Counted from the stretch's first letter, positions 32,271 through 44,409 are shown. The stretch is 64,000 nucleotides of DNA from Protonemura montana (GCA_947568835.1 OX387612.1:8680001-8744000); one strand, 5' to 3'. Notes: generated by a model from the letters alone, not told the origin. Numbers and translations are program-made.

Positions 32271-34380
32271 CAGGTTATTTTCTTTCAAACTTAGTCGTAA
32301 ACCCGCTGGTTTTATAGCACTTGTAACAATTGGTCGAAATGTTATTTTCATCAAAACTAACAATTTGGGGCTGCGATTTTATACGCATGGCACTGTTAAT
32401 AACTCTAGTTTGACAAGTTCATTGTCCTGTTGTTAGGCGGATATGAATCAGAACTGCTATTGAATGAAGAGCTGTAAGAAAAGGCGAAGAACACCTCAAA
32501 GATTGAAATCATGCAAGCAATGTTTTTAAAGTGTATGACAACGGAGTTTATGATAACATGCGTCGCCCATTTCATTAATACCGGTCCAAAAACTCCAAAC
32601 ATGGAAATGTTCAAACGTAGTAAAGGCCGGTTCACAATTGAAATATTGATTATGGAATATGGTATAGTGTGTAAGCGAAATGGATACTGGCATTCCTGTT
32701 CACCATTCACAATGAGAAAATGTGGTGTAGTGATTTGGTTTATGGAATAAGAAATGAATTAAATCCATTTCTTATGACTATTTCTTATAACAGCAAAATT
32801 CTGACCAATCGGGTGACGTTACTAATGATGTCAAATGACTAGCATTTATGTGTTTTGGGGTATTTTCTTCCAAGTCAAATCAAACACTCTCAAGATCAAA
32901 AGATGGAAGATTTTATTTTTAATGATAAGGTGGAATTCGAAGATGACGACCCAGATGACGACAGAAACAGCGACGAAATTTCAATTTCGCTAGTGGAGCC
33001 CTATCCTTGTATTTATTCCAAAAATGCATTGATCCCGTCTTTTGTTGTTAGGACGAACGCCCCATTGCCTGTTTGGAGTTCTAAAAGACCTAGTTAGAAA
33101 ATTACCAAGATTTTCACTCTCCACACAATACATATAGTTGCAAAAGAATTCCAATGCAAGACAATCGAATGTAAGTTAGATATTATAGGCGCATAGAATG
33201 TAGGCAGGTCCAAGTGACTAGGGTTGACAGTTTTGAGGTTAGAGTATTGGTAGATATTTGCAATCATATCAATTCCAAGCATCATAATCCACATGTGGAG
33301 AATAATAATGTCATCCTCAAATAGTAGGTCTTCATAAGGCATTGTCGCAATTTATGGGACCAAATACTTTTAAATAATTTCTTGATGAGTTTTATGGTTA
33401 GGATTCTGTTTCTGTACAGCTGTTGCCACGGCCACTGAAACTTGAACTATTCAAGACAAAAATGATGACCTAAGGGTGGGGTTGAACCAAATTTTCCGGT
33501 GAACTACTATCAAACCTAGCGTAGAAATAAACGGCTATTGTGGCCCACCTATGTCATTATATAACACTTACCATATTCCATAATCAATATTTCGTAACAA
33601 GTAACAAGTAACATAGGTTACTATGTTTACACAATTACAGCAATTCTTTGTAGCTATATAAAAAAACAACTCTCGCAGCCAAAATAGTTTTCCCGCTACT
33701 ATCAGTGGTTTCACTGATTGGGTTGTTCGACCAACCCTTTGTTGCCGCGACGCCGATAATGTCCTTGGCTACATTTGGGCATTTACTGGGATTCGCGGTA
33801 GAATATGATCAACATATCAGCGTACCATGCCCCAGAGGCATAGGCATGAACTAGGCTGCCGCTGCGGGCGACAAATTTCAGAAAAGGTGATTGTCTCCTC
33901 TGAAATAGTTCCTTTCCTAATTTTCACAATGAATCCAAAACTATGTTTCTGTTTGATCAGACGAGACATTGTGCTGGATGAGCGACACCTTTGTTCACCG
34001 CGCTGCAAGCAGCCTCGCTAGTAAAATTTGACTATAGACAACGACATATTATTTTTGGTTTTACCGCGTAAGAGGCCATGGACGATAACACCCAACTATT
34101 CTCAAATATCGGAAATAGTAAAACCCCTGTTCTATGGCTAAACTTGCGCAAATATAATCATCTAATCGTAGAAAGAATGCTTGACCAACGGTGTTGAAAG
34201 AAGTCTTGCTTCTTCGAGTGTCTCACAAAATTAGATTGAAAAAAGCCATGGGTTTGAGAGGTTTCAAAATCTCAAAGAACATAAGTGAGGTCGTATTATG
34301 TTGTTTGCACCTGCGGTAATCTCGGCCAAGCTACATAGCAAGCTTGCGAGCTCTCTGTCAAAAATACAATAGGCACCAGC
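32271..34380. other. 2.1-kb non-coding or unrecognised stretch
   Basis: ORFs of 60-101 codons on both strands (32405-32750, 32855-33342, 33817-34021). One, 32855-33097, begins MGYFLPSQIKHSQDQ and has an acidic stretch FEDDDPDDDRNSDE; it may be a decayed transposon or host fragment, but I cannot name it. No tandem repeat or SINE is seen. Confidence 0.4.
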
Positions 34381-34431
34381 TATCAATCAATCAATCAATC
34401 AATCAATTAAATCAATCAAATCAATCAATCA
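34381..34431. repeat. (ATCA)n microsatellite
   Basis: Tandem ATCA units interrupted by two A insertions. The same tetranucleotide forms the 3' tail of the 5S-headed SINE, so it may be an expanded tail, although no SINE body adjoins it. Confidence 0.85.
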
Positions 34432-34861
34432 AGAAGTCTTCAATACGATGGCAATATTGATCAAAACACATCGTCACTTGCATATCGATGATTTCTTCTC
34501 ATGGCCATGAGAAGAATCCTTATATCGAGCATCCTTATAACGAATTAAAATTCTATCCCAAGCTGGACCTCATCACTGCCCATATTACAGATTACAGTTA
34601 CCGGACTTTGAAACATGCATTCCCTGGACAACAAACATTGCAAACAAACAAACAAACAGTCTTGACCAGACTTGAAAAAAATGTGACCCATGTTTGGCAA
34701 ATTTCCCGATGCAATTAAAATGATATGATCTTCATCGGTAACCGGTACATCCTGATAGCTTATTCCATGGATTTGCAGGCGAAAAATGCACGTTAATTGT
34801 TATTATTGCACCTCGACGACCGACAACAGGGTTAACCTCACCCCTTTTACCACTCTCCTGA
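34432..34861. other. Non-coding stretch
   Basis: Nothing recognised. Confidence 0.45.
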
Positions 34862-35132
34862 TGGGTGTATGACACCCATCCAATACCTGACCCAGCGCAG
34901 TGTTGCTTAACTTTCATCCCTCCAACCTCTCTCCCGAACAGAACTGGGCATGTGTATGATGGTCACCCATCCAATACCTGACCCAGCGCAGTGTTGCTTA
35001 ACTTTCATCCCTCTAACCTCTCTCCCGAACAGAATTGGGCATGTGTATGATGGTCACCCATCCAATACCCGACCCAGCGCAGTGTTACTTAACTTTCATC
35101 CCACGAGGACCGGTATTTCCAACCGTTCGGTT
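34862..35132 (-). mobile_element. Tandem 5S-like SINE heads (3)
   Basis: On the minus strand: CCGAACGGTTGGAAATACCG, then three units of AAGTTAAGCAACACTGCGCT, GGGTCAGGTATTGGATGGGT and GACCATCATACACATGCCCA at about 91 bp. No SINE body. Confidence 0.87.
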
Positions 35133-36267
35133 TGTATATAGAGTACCCAATATAATCTTTATATCGTAATGACAACAGGCAAAAGATATAAAGTTTTTAT
35201 GTCAAGTTCGCTGGACCTTTTTAAATCAGAGTTCTTTGTGATTTTATTTGTTTATGATACATATTTCCGTGGCACTTTAAAAAACTGTCACATCGATTCT
35301 TTGTGGCTGTTTCCATGGTGAGATTTGAAAAAGTAAAGAAGCAGATAGATATATCATAGATACCGTTAACGGCGACACGGAGTAACACCTGCAAAAGATT
35401 GACAGGCTTCGAGGAGTGGGATCGACCAAAGATTGTTTGACCAATCGGCCGGATGATGCCGGCAAACGATATTAGGGAGCAGGTATTTTAGTTAGGGCCT
35501 TCCGACCTGCAGTGCGCTCTTTAAAGATTCAATGACAATGACAGTACCTTCCCCTAAAGAGCGCACTTTGTTCACCGCAGTGGATAGATAACAATCTCAA
35601 AAAAATTCACTCAAACACGACTGTGAGGAAAATTAACTACCATAAATTTATAATTGTATATCAATGTACCGTTTAATACGTTCTAAAATCAATGAATTAT
35701 ATATAGCAAAAAAAACTTAAACTTGGATCAATCTGTGCTTGGATGTAAATATAATTACTTTCTCAGAACATTGGCTAAAAACAAACGAAGGAGATTATGC
35801 ACTTATTTAGCTGCAGCATTACATCGACATTTGCGTTGTGAAGGTTGCTTTGTGACATGCTAGAGACAGAAATTATGCAATTGTTTTGTTGTAAGAAAAA
35901 GAGTACCCCGTTCTGGCAACATTGTCACATTATCTACACCAACCAATAAACGCTTCGATCGCCTTTTCGCGTAAAAAGGATGAGCGATTTAAGATGAGTT
36001 TTTGATTTGAGTTGTTACCAATCAACAATAGATGCGTTTTTCGACGCAATTTGGGGGCCGCAAATGTATATTCCTTGTGTTGAAATGTTTTGTTGCTCTA
36101 AACAGTCACACACGCACACAGACAAGTGATTTTTGAAGCAGTGTAATAGAGAGGATTTTGCTCGCTTCCCTCGCTCATTCAATTAGAAATATATTTTGCA
36201 TTCTCTTATTGTTTGCTACCAGAGGGCGCTCCAATATGGGAATAAAGTCTTACATATCACATTATAG
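35133..36267. other. Non-coding stretch with a 12-bp inverted repeat
   Basis: GTGCGCTCTTTA (35512-35523) and TAAAGAGCGCAC (35555-35566) are perfectly complementary across 31 bases. Otherwise nothing recognised. Confidence 0.5.
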
Positions 36268-36352
36268 GCTCAATATCATCCATTCATTCACCGACACCAT
36301 GAGCCCAGTGCAACAATCCCAGTTATTAAAACAGTGCGTTCGTTAAACATCA
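36268..36352 (+). mobile_element. 5S-SINE 3'-end fragment
   Basis: ATCATCCATTCATTCACCGA, CACCATGAGCCCAGTG, AACAGTGCGTTCGTTAAACA, TCACAA match only the last 85 bp of the SINE: a 5'-truncated copy. Confidence 0.75.
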
Positions 36353-36639
36353 CAATTCGAATCACAATTAGTCAACGAGTGTAAATTTACTTTTCGAAGC
36401 TTTTCTTTCCTTAGCGGTTACTACATTGATGACTTGCAAAGCGCTTTAATCCCAAGCGCAGCCAACCCTTATCCCTAAGTCGCGTCAATGCGTCGTCAAT
36501 CTGTCACTTGATAGCTTTAATTGCAAACGCCTTGTTAACACTTGCCAGCAAGACGTTGAAGTTGAATGGGTTGCCTAACTAACAACACGTGACGTACTAT
36601 GGTAGGGGAGGAGATTATTAAGCCCGTCCCAAAAACATC

Positions 36640-36905
36640 GGTCGCTAGTTGAGGCGCAGTTTACACGGCTGCAGTTTCCACTTGGGGAGCAGTTTGCAGG
36701 GCCGCACAAAACAGAGCCGCACAAAACACTCGTTGAGGCGCAGAAAACAGAGGCGCACTTTACGCTCTCCCGTCACGGGCAAACCGCTAGGCGTATGGCA
36801 AAAAATTAAAAAGGGGCGTTAATTCCCGGTGTTTTAAACCTCCTGAAAATGTCGTCAAATTCTGAGATATTGAAGATTTTGAGTGCGAGCACTTGATATG
36901 AAATG
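36640..36905 (-). mobile_element. Rep-E element without the 0.9-kb insertion
   Basis: The reverse complement joins directly the two parts separated at 30357-30512 and 31423-31640. The junction is at about 36771-36779 (CGTCACGGG). Contains GAGGCGCAGAAAACAGAGGC and CAAATTCTGAGATATTGAAG. Confidence 0.72.
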
Positions 36906-38615
36906 ACCCTTAAATAAAATATCAGGAATCACTCAAAGGTCACAAAATCGATCCCTCAGGGACACCCATTTCAATGTAACGCGTGTGATGCGGGGTTTTG
37001 GGGCTTGAGGTTTTGGGGTTCGGATCAAGCCGGTATTGCGGCGAATGCGCGATCATTTCGCCCGCAAAAGCAATTTGTCGTCGCCCAAGCGGAACCAAAT
37101 CAAAGCGACAGCGCCGGCAAATGATATGCGTACCCGTCGTGTTGCATCGCTCATCGCGCGTGATTCCCCCCCATAGCAGCGGCGAGTGCGAGCGAGACTC
37201 ACCAAAGGCAGACTGCATTGGATGGAGTGAGACGCCACTATTAGTCCGTATTGGGGTGGAGTTATATTTTGTAGTTTACATAAATGAGAGAGACAGCCAC
37301 TGGTTACGTGTATTTTGCGTGTATTGAAGCGGTTTACACGGCGATACGCTGGAGCGACGGAGAAGATGCTATTGGGTGTATTGCTTGATAGAGAGAGAGA
37401 GGGGTTGCAAGACCGATGGTGGGGTTAGATTGGTACCAGAGGGTGGGAGATGGAGTTAAGGCGATTTGCTTGCAAGGGAAAGGGATGCTTTCAGGCCCTT
37501 TGTGGATCCAGTCAGCATTTTTTTTTGTAAGCGAGTGGAATTTGGCATTGAGAAGGGCTGCTAGCAGAGTGTACAAAGATATCTGAGAATGGCAGGTTTC
37601 TTATCGCATCTAGTTAAACGATTGTGGCTCATTGCAGATGACATTAATCGTACTTTTAGAGGGTCTGGATTTGGTTTTGTTCGGGGTATTCAGGAATATT
37701 TTGAAACGCCAATTGCTTTAGATGAAATTAAACTGTTTTTTTTTTTTTTTTAGGGTGGGCATAATGGCTCACACTTGGGGACTTTTGACGGTATTGCTGT
37801 CTTTGAGACGTCATTGGATTCTAGTTAGGGACTTTTAAACAACTTTGAGTGGGCTAGCTAATGGGTGGTGATTCGGTGATCTCGGAAATTTATTTGCTTG
37901 AGCAGAAATATGTAATAATGCATCAATTGAACATTGTTTTTCTATTTAAAAGTCACAACTGACAGTTGAAATTAAAAGAAAGTATGTAAATGAGTTGTTA
38001 TGGCGTTATGCTCTATTAATTAGCCAGATTTAGAATTGTAAAATAAGCAAAATGTCCTGTTATTGTGAAATGAGGGTTTGGTATTTCCTGTTTTAAGATT
38101 TGCTGTTTTGCTTAAATTTGACATGATTTTTTTTTTGTGAATAATTCCATTAAGTTTTTGAAACCAAGCGACGTTCATCCATTAACGAAATTAAAAATCT
38201 CCAACTGTCTCCCGAACACTTTAACAAAGTCCGTGTTGTCTTGAGGTAATTTGCTGACTGAACGCCCCTCCATGTTGGCGTCAAGGAAGTTGAGTCTGTC
38301 GAACAAATCCCTTTTTCAATTATGTTCTTATCCGTGTCTTCATAGCGAAGTCAAGGGTGGGTGATCTGAAGCAATCCCGACATGCATTGATCACTATGTA
38401 CTGGCGTGGATTGGAAAGCTATTCTGACCACTTAAGTATTTTTCCTGGCTAACATCTACTGTAGATCAGTCAAAAGATGTAAAATAAGAGCATATTTTGA
38501 AACAAACATAAAGTGAATTATTCTATAGAAGAATTATGTTAACCAAGGGTTAGTTTGTGTGGTACATTAAATCTCTGGAAAGTTTGGTATAATTTGTGAC
38601 TTAGGTTTCCCTGAG
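36906..38615. other. Non-coding stretch
   Basis: ORFs of 60-109 codons at 36940-37327 overlap on both strands; none recognised. Poly-T near 37737-37752. Confidence 0.45.
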
Positions 38616-38627
38616 AATCTTAAAGGT

Positions 38628-38864
38628 AGTTTTTAGACTCATGTCTACTTTATCTCACCTTAGCACTAGTTTTTCCAGAAACTATTTGAACTGGGTTTTC
38701 AATGCTAAATGAAGAACAACTAAATTTCCCAACGTTTCGTAACTTGTACCTGTTACTTTTAAAAAACTTTAAACAAGTAAAAGTTACAAGTTAAGGTTCG
38801 TTGGGTAATTTAGTTGTTCTTCACTTAGCATTCAAAACCCAGTTCACATAGTTTGTTTTTGTCT
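38628..38864. mobile_element. Rep-C foldback element with target-site duplication
   Basis: A 237-bp near-palindrome. The left arm reads TTTTTAGACTCATGTCTACT, CTGGGTTTTCAATGCTAAAT, TTCCCAACGTTTCGTAACTT; the right arm returns as AGTTACAAGTTAAGGTTCGT, TTGTTCTTCACTTAGCATTC, AAAACCCAGTTCACATAG. It is flanked by the identical 12-mer AATCTTAAAGGT at 38616-38627 and 38865-38876, a likely target-site duplication. Confidence 0.85.
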
Positions 38865-38876
38865 AATCTTAAAGGT

Positions 38877-39610
38877 CTGCTGGTAAACATTTTAGTCGGG
38901 CAATCCACTGTTGGTTTAGGGCTGTACAAAATTCGAGTCAAATAAACAAAAAAGTTAGTACCTTTCTCTATTGCTGACCGTCCACTATTTTTAGACTCGT
39001 AACTAACATGTGTATTTAATCTTCAGTGAAGTCCTTCAACAAAACGATATTTTCACAAGTTTCCCAGTGCTCATCAACATGATTTGTCTCTAACCTTTTC
39101 AACGAGCGTCCCTCCAAAATGGCCGATAATCTTAATTCCATCCACGCAGGCGAATAGCGATCCGTGGTTCGAATTTGGACATTCAAAGACGCAATCAAAC
39201 GCAATCATCGTCAAACAGGACGCCACGACGCCTTTGCCTGGGGGTATGGGGCGTCTTTAGGGCTCCTAGACGATAGGGGTTGTTTTCAAAGGAGCTGGAA
39301 TTAGTGTCATGGGGAACCCAAAGGGACCCCCGTGATTTCAAAACGCCTGGCGCTTTGGCGCGCAGCGGTGGTACATGTAATTAGCAATGAGAGGCCGTCT
39401 TTGAGTGGGTATTGATGTTCATTATACATCCACCGGTTTATATGGGAGAATGCCTGTGCAGGTTTCGCTCGGGGCTTTATTGGCAATACGAAATGTAGTT
39501 AGTTTCAATGCGTTGCGTAATTTCCGGTTACTTTATCAAGTGTTAAAGCTCGATTGACTTGACTTCCGGTGACAAAAGAATCAGTAATCAACTTATTTGA
39601 AATCTTATTT
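38877..39610. other. Non-coding stretch
   Basis: A short Rep-C-like fragment (GGTTACTTTATCAAGTGTTA, 39528-39547) and otherwise nothing recognised. Confidence 0.45.
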
Positions 39611-39931
39611 AAATTGGAAACGCTTGCATTGCGCGGGATATTTTATTATTTTGAACACTATTACCGTCTCAAAAATTGATGCCCAAACAGGCAATCGAAT
39701 CCCGATCTCTACCTGTCGCTGGTGTTGCTCTAACCAATTGAGCTATTTAGACACTGGCTTTTTGAGATGATTTTAGTGTATTTGATGAGAATGACAGTTC
39801 TCCAAGGAGTAGAACCACGAGGCTGTGAATACTCACAGTCACTCTGATTCTAGTGACGCTATCAATTTTTGAGATGGTAATAGTGTTCATAATAATAAAA
39901 ATACCCCACGCATTGCAAGCGTTTGAAATTT
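39611..39931. mobile_element. Element with 70-bp inverted ends enclosing a tRNA-like unit
   Basis: Left end 39611-39680 (GCATTGCGCGGGATATTTTA, CACTATTACCGTCTCAAAAA) is inverted at 39861-39931 (ATCAATTTTTGAGATGGTAA, CATTGCAAGCGTTTGAAATT). Between them, on the minus strand, lies a tRNA-like sequence (GAGCTATTTAGACACTGG on plus; B-box-like GGCAATCGAATCCCGATC). Confidence 0.72.
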
Positions 39932-40007
39932 ATGTCAGATTTCCAATAATTAAAACGCATCCAACGTCAGATTAGAGTTACTAGCGATTGAATGGTTGTG
40001 ATGTGGT

Positions 40008-40190
40008 ATAGCGTCACTAGAATCAGAGTGACTGTGAGTATTCACAGCCTCTTGGTTCTACTCCTTGGAGATACGTCATTCTCATCAAATACACTAGAAT
40101 CGTCTCAAAAAGCCAGTGTCCAAGTAGCTCAATGGGTTAGAGCAACACCCGCGATAGGTGGAGATCGGGGTTTGAGTCCGCGTTAAGAGA
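40008..40190 (+). mobile_element. tRNA-derived element, inverted partner of 39681-39863
   Basis: The reverse complement of 39681-39863 with few changes: AGCGTCACTAGAATCAGAGT, GACTGTGAGTATTCACAGCC, GGTTCTACTCCTTGGAGATA. Its right end is a tRNA-like head with GTAGCTCAATGGGTTAGAGC (A box) and ATCGGGGTTTGAGTCC (B box). Confidence 0.78.
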
Positions 40191-40481
40191 AAACCTTGCA
40201 TAAAGAAAATAATCACCTTGAGGGATAAGGTTTACATTAAACCATCAGGTGTGTCAGGTTAGGTTATAAAAATCCTGTAACACCACCGTCGTCAAAAAAA
40301 AAATGCTTTTAAAGGTAAATTTATTAAAATTACGTTTTTACTCTTTTACCTAATTATACATTTATATGTTGATTTAAAAATGACGATGTCGCCACAATCC
40401 TGAGCTTGGATTAGATCAGAGAAGTTCAGTTGTAAAGAGAAAGGGCAGTTTTTGGGGCACACGGACCCCATTTTCTTTTTT

Positions 40482-40625
40482 GTGCCCAAGTAGTTCAATT
40501 GGTTAGAGCAGTGTGGCGGAGATCGGGGTTCAAGTCCTCATTTTGGCGAGAATAGCAGTGTTTCTAAAACAAAATGCTTCTCGCATTGCAAGCGTTTGCG
40601 GCTTTAAATCAGATTCCACGCAGAT
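40482..40625 (+). mobile_element. Third copy of the tRNA-derived element
   Basis: GCCCAAGTAGTTCAATTGGT, TTAGAGCAG, GAGATCGGGGTTCAAGTCCT (A and B boxes with a shortened anticodon arm), then TCGCATTGCAAGCGTTTGCG, the body sequence also present at 39911-39926. Confidence 0.7.
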
Positions 40626-41388
40626 CCAAGTGTCTTTCTGTATTTATCTCATGGAAAAAAACACTTGAATTTGCTCCGAATTTCATTTGAACTGAATTTG
40701 TGAAGTGAATTTGGCTTGCGCTAGTTAGTTCACTTTTGATCGTACAAGATTAGCCTAACAATGATCACATCACAACGAATTAACCAGGATTCCTTAAAAC
40801 GGGACAATCGAGTCCCGGTCTCAGGCACCGAGAATCTGCCCCTGCGTCTCGTGACAATGGCGGAAGGGAGGCACAAAAAGCTTGGTAATTCGCAAATAAG
40901 TCACGGCCCAAGCAAGTTATTGGCTCCAATTGTGTTAGTTTTTTTTTCTTGCCTCTGTTGCAAGAATTGTATGGACGTGTTGTAGGCTTTTTTTTTCGAC
41001 ATTGGGGTTGGTAACTTAGTTTTTTTTTTTTGCTTTCTTACGGCGAGCTAGATGGGTGGGTGAAGGTGATGAACGTGACGAAGGTGAGGAGATTTGATCC
41101 GTACGGTATTGTTTTACCAAATTCTTTAACTCTGGATTGATTAAAGTTATACATGAGTTAAGATGAGATTGCTTATTGTTTCCTAACCTAATTAAAGAAC
41201 TAATGGAGAGGTCTTATCGCATACCATCAATCGCCAATCATGGAAAAAACCTTTTATTTGTTTATAATTTTTAATGGACTATATCATTAAACATGTAGCT
41301 AGTTCGGATTGATTTGAGTTAATTTATAGGAAATTATTGATAATTTTTATAAAAGCAAACAATTTTGTATCATCGAATGTAATGTAAG
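40626..41388. other. Non-coding stretch
   Basis: Nothing recognised. Confidence 0.45.
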
Positions 41389-41389
41389 C

Positions 41390-41712
41390 GTACCATAGCG
41401 CTTATAGTAAACTTTCTCCGCGAAAAATAACCCCGAAATAACTACTTTCGAGTGTTAAAACATTTAATTTACAGATTACTAGCATTTGAGAGTGGTTTAC
41501 GCTCAATTAATATTTATTAATGATTACCTCAACGATTGATAAACATGTATCGATATTTTGAGTTGTTATTGTGTAATTTTAGAGGTTTGTTAAAAAGGAC
41601 GGTCGCTAGCGCCATCGGGTGGCAGCTACCGTTACCACGTGTTACCGGCCTCGTTTGCTCAGCAGAAAATTTAAAATTAATGCTGGCTTTCTGTCTAAAC
41701 CTATAAACTCGT
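41390..41712 (+). mobile_element. Rep-B element
   Basis: TACCATAGCGCTTATAGTAA, TTTCGAGTGTTAAAACATTT, GTGGTTTACGCTCAATTAAT, ATGTATCGATATTTTGAGTT, TAGCGCCATCGGGTGGCAGC, CCTATAAACTC. Confidence 0.85.
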
Positions 41713-42224
41713 GTACGTTGTGTTTGACTATCCGGTGAAACAAAAAAGTGAAACACTCGGCGATTCAAAGCTTTTGATTTAAATGAAAATGTATGCAGAT
41801 ATTTTTCAAGTACACACCCGGCTTTAATTGCTAACTTTTCGACGCAACTTTCAAAGCTCGCACGCGTTTGTGATCAAAGCTCGCCCACCAGCTTTCGTGT
41901 TTACGTTTTTTATTTGTTTAGTTTTTGACAAAGCGTGCACTCCAATGGGTAACTGTCAGTTTCAAACAATATTGCTGTGATTTCCTAAAAATAATAAATA
42001 CACTTTTTTGTTTTGTTTATGAGGTTTTTATACGTTCAAACGGCTTTACATATTTTTTTTAATAATATCCATTTGTGAAACAATATATGTATATATATTT
42101 TTTAAATTTATTTAACATCTGTTTTTTCAAACAAATTTTGTTTCCATTTAGTTTTATAATTTTAATTCACAAACAAAAAGAAAAAAAAAAAAAACACAAT
42201 TCATGTGACGAATGGAATTGGCAT
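41713..42224. other. AT-rich non-coding stretch
   Basis: Nothing recognised. Confidence 0.5.
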
Positions 42225-42528
42225 AGAGTAACTTTCTGCTGAGCCAACGAGGCTGGCAACACGTGGTAACGGTACCTGCCACCCTATGGCGCTAGCGATT
42301 TTTTTTTTTTAACCTATACAATTAAATAATTACAACTCAAAATATCATTCCATTTTTATAATTCGTTAAGCTTTGCACAAATAAATATCAATATAGCGTT
42401 AGCCAGCATCAAATGCAAGTAATCTTCAAAAAGTAACAAAATTTAATTTTTCTCCATCTAGTATTCATTTCTTGTCGCTGTAATGAAGTAATTTGGCAGC
42501 TATTTTGCGCTGTGGTTACATTTTCTAG
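42225..42528 (-). mobile_element. Rep-B element
   Basis: Minus-strand copy: on plus, AACGAGGCTGGCAACACGTG, GCCACCCTATGGCGCTAGCG, CAACTCAAAATATCATTCCA, AGTATTCATTTCTTGTCGCT and TGAAGTAATTTGGCAGCTAT. The ends lie near 42225 and 42528. Confidence 0.83.
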
Positions 42529-43196
42529 AGCTAAACAACTTTTTACAAATCTTTTGCAATCTCAGTTAAATAGCGAACATCAATTTCGCCTTTCTAACCT
42601 TTATTGCACTTCGATTAAGCCGGTTTTAGACGGCGTTGTTGAAATTGGCCATGAATCCATTAAAAATCTCATACGAATTCGTTTCTGTGATATACGTCTG
42701 GAATGCGTTTCATCTCCGTCTTGCTATCGGACGTCGTTTCCCGGCCCAAGTCTACAGAATCCTGTTACAGGAACTAATTTTAAATATACTTGTCAATGTT
42801 GCCCTGGTAAAGAAATGCTCACAAAGAATTTTAAATTGTTTTCAATTCAAAATGTCTTCCGAACAATTTTGTTCCCATTCGGCAATTACTCGTAGGAACA
42901 TTTCTTTGCGAATCGATGGTAAACGAATTAAATGATAAACGCAGCGAACAAGAGAACTTGGCGAAGAAAGTTTGGAAGAAAGTTTGTTGAACAAAGTACA
43001 GCTTGAGATGTCTCTGCCCGAGGAGGTGGAAGTTATTGCCGATCTAGCATTGCGTTTATAGGCTTAAGATGGCGCTTTTTACCTTTAAATAAGTACCTAC
43101 TTGTGATATCTTATTCTTCCTTTGATGATCATTGTCGTTCAAGGTCATTCCGCTTCGGAACTTTTCTCAGCACCCATTTTATTTTCTTTGAAAACC
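42529..43196. other. Unrecognised stretch with two overlapping ORFs
   Basis: Overlapping frames at 42512-42895 (127 codons) and 42636-42935 (99 codons) show no recognised domain. The phrase TTTTAGACGGCGTTGTTGAA at 42624 resembles the terminal motif of Rep-D, so this may be a decayed Rep-D relative. Coding is not supported. Confidence 0.4.
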
Positions 43197-43575
43197 TTAC
43201 CTAACCTAATCTAACCTAACCTAACCTAACCTAACCTAATCTAACCTAACCTTACCTAACCTAACCTAACCTAACCTAACCTAACCTAACCTAACCTAAC
43301 CTAATCTAAGCTAACCTACCCTAACCTAACCTAACCTAACCTAACCTTATCTAACCTAACCTAACCTAACCTAACCTTATCTAACCTAACCTAACCTAAC
43401 CTAACCTAACCTAACCTAACCTAACCTAACCTTATCTAACCTAACCTAACCTAACCTAACCTAACCTTATCTAACCTAACCTAACCTAACCTAACCTTAT
43501 CTAACCTAACCTTATCTAACCTAACCTAACCTAACCTAACCTAACCTAACCTAACATAACCTATCATAACCTACC
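43197..43575. repeat. Interstitial telomere-type repeat (CCTAA)n
   Basis: About 75 tandem CCTAA units (TTAGG on minus), interrupted by variants such as CCTTAT, CCTAAT and CATAAC, and fading into CTATCTAT near 43577. TTAGG is the ancestral arthropod telomere repeat. Unique DNA lies on both sides, so this is an internal array. Confidence 0.95.
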
Positions 43576-44405
43576 TATCTATCTATCCTAACCAATACAT
43601 TTCCGACTGAATATTTCGTTGCGTGGCGTTTTTATTTTCTTTAAAAACGTTTTGCAACGTTTTTGTGACTATTTTTTAGATTTAATGCGAAATTTTTTAA
43701 CTTTTCCCGCTTTTTTACGAATTTGTACGAATTTTTTTCTAGCGCCGTTAGATTTTCGCCTGCACTTGTCTCTAAATGCTTAACTATGTGGACATATTTA
43801 TGCGATCAGTCCCTTGAAAGACATCTACACATGTTTTATCATTCGAAACGCTTAAAGTTGCTCCATAAACCGCATGTCCCAGTCGACATCTTATCTACAT
43901 AGCAACGAGGTACCAGGCTACCCGACATGCCACCAACAACCTCCTAAAACATCTTCGATTGCCTACCTCGTCTTACTCTAATCCAGCTAACAAACTCAAC
44001 CAACTTGCCTGCGTACACACGTACGCCAACTTAACAATTAAAGCCTCTGTCTTCCAGGCCTATTCGCCCCAGATGTCTTTATCTTGTTGTCAAGTTTGCA
44101 GAGCTGTTTGCTTTATTCCTGGCACGTTGGTAGCGCGTTTGTCTTTGCCAAGATAAATTGGAGAGAGGTGCGCGTCTGCCGCGGTAATACCAACATCGCG
44201 TTTTTTTTCACCCCCCTACGAAACAAGTTTATCTTTGGTAGAATAGTCGGGGCTATTTATCACGTTGAGTGCAGTTTTTTTTTGCTTTTTTGTTTTCCTG
44301 TTGCCGGATATTGTGCATGCATGCCAAAATTTCTTATCATAGGGAGCCGGTTTGCCAGAACTGTTGCATTAGTGTATGGCTCAATTTAAGTTCGGAATTA
44401 ATTTC
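43576..44405. other. Non-coding stretch
   Basis: ORFs up to 101 codons; nothing recognised. Confidence 0.45.
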
Positions 44406-44409
44406 TTTA

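Noticed and set aside
32855..33342. Possible decayed DNA-transposon coding region (acidic plus ORF, minus ORF)
   Set aside because: The acidic stretch alone is not diagnostic; no catalytic motif or inverted ends were found.
43197..43575. A chromosome end
   Set aside because: Unique sequence continues for 20 kb beyond it and the units contain many variants, so it is internal unless the assembly is wrong.
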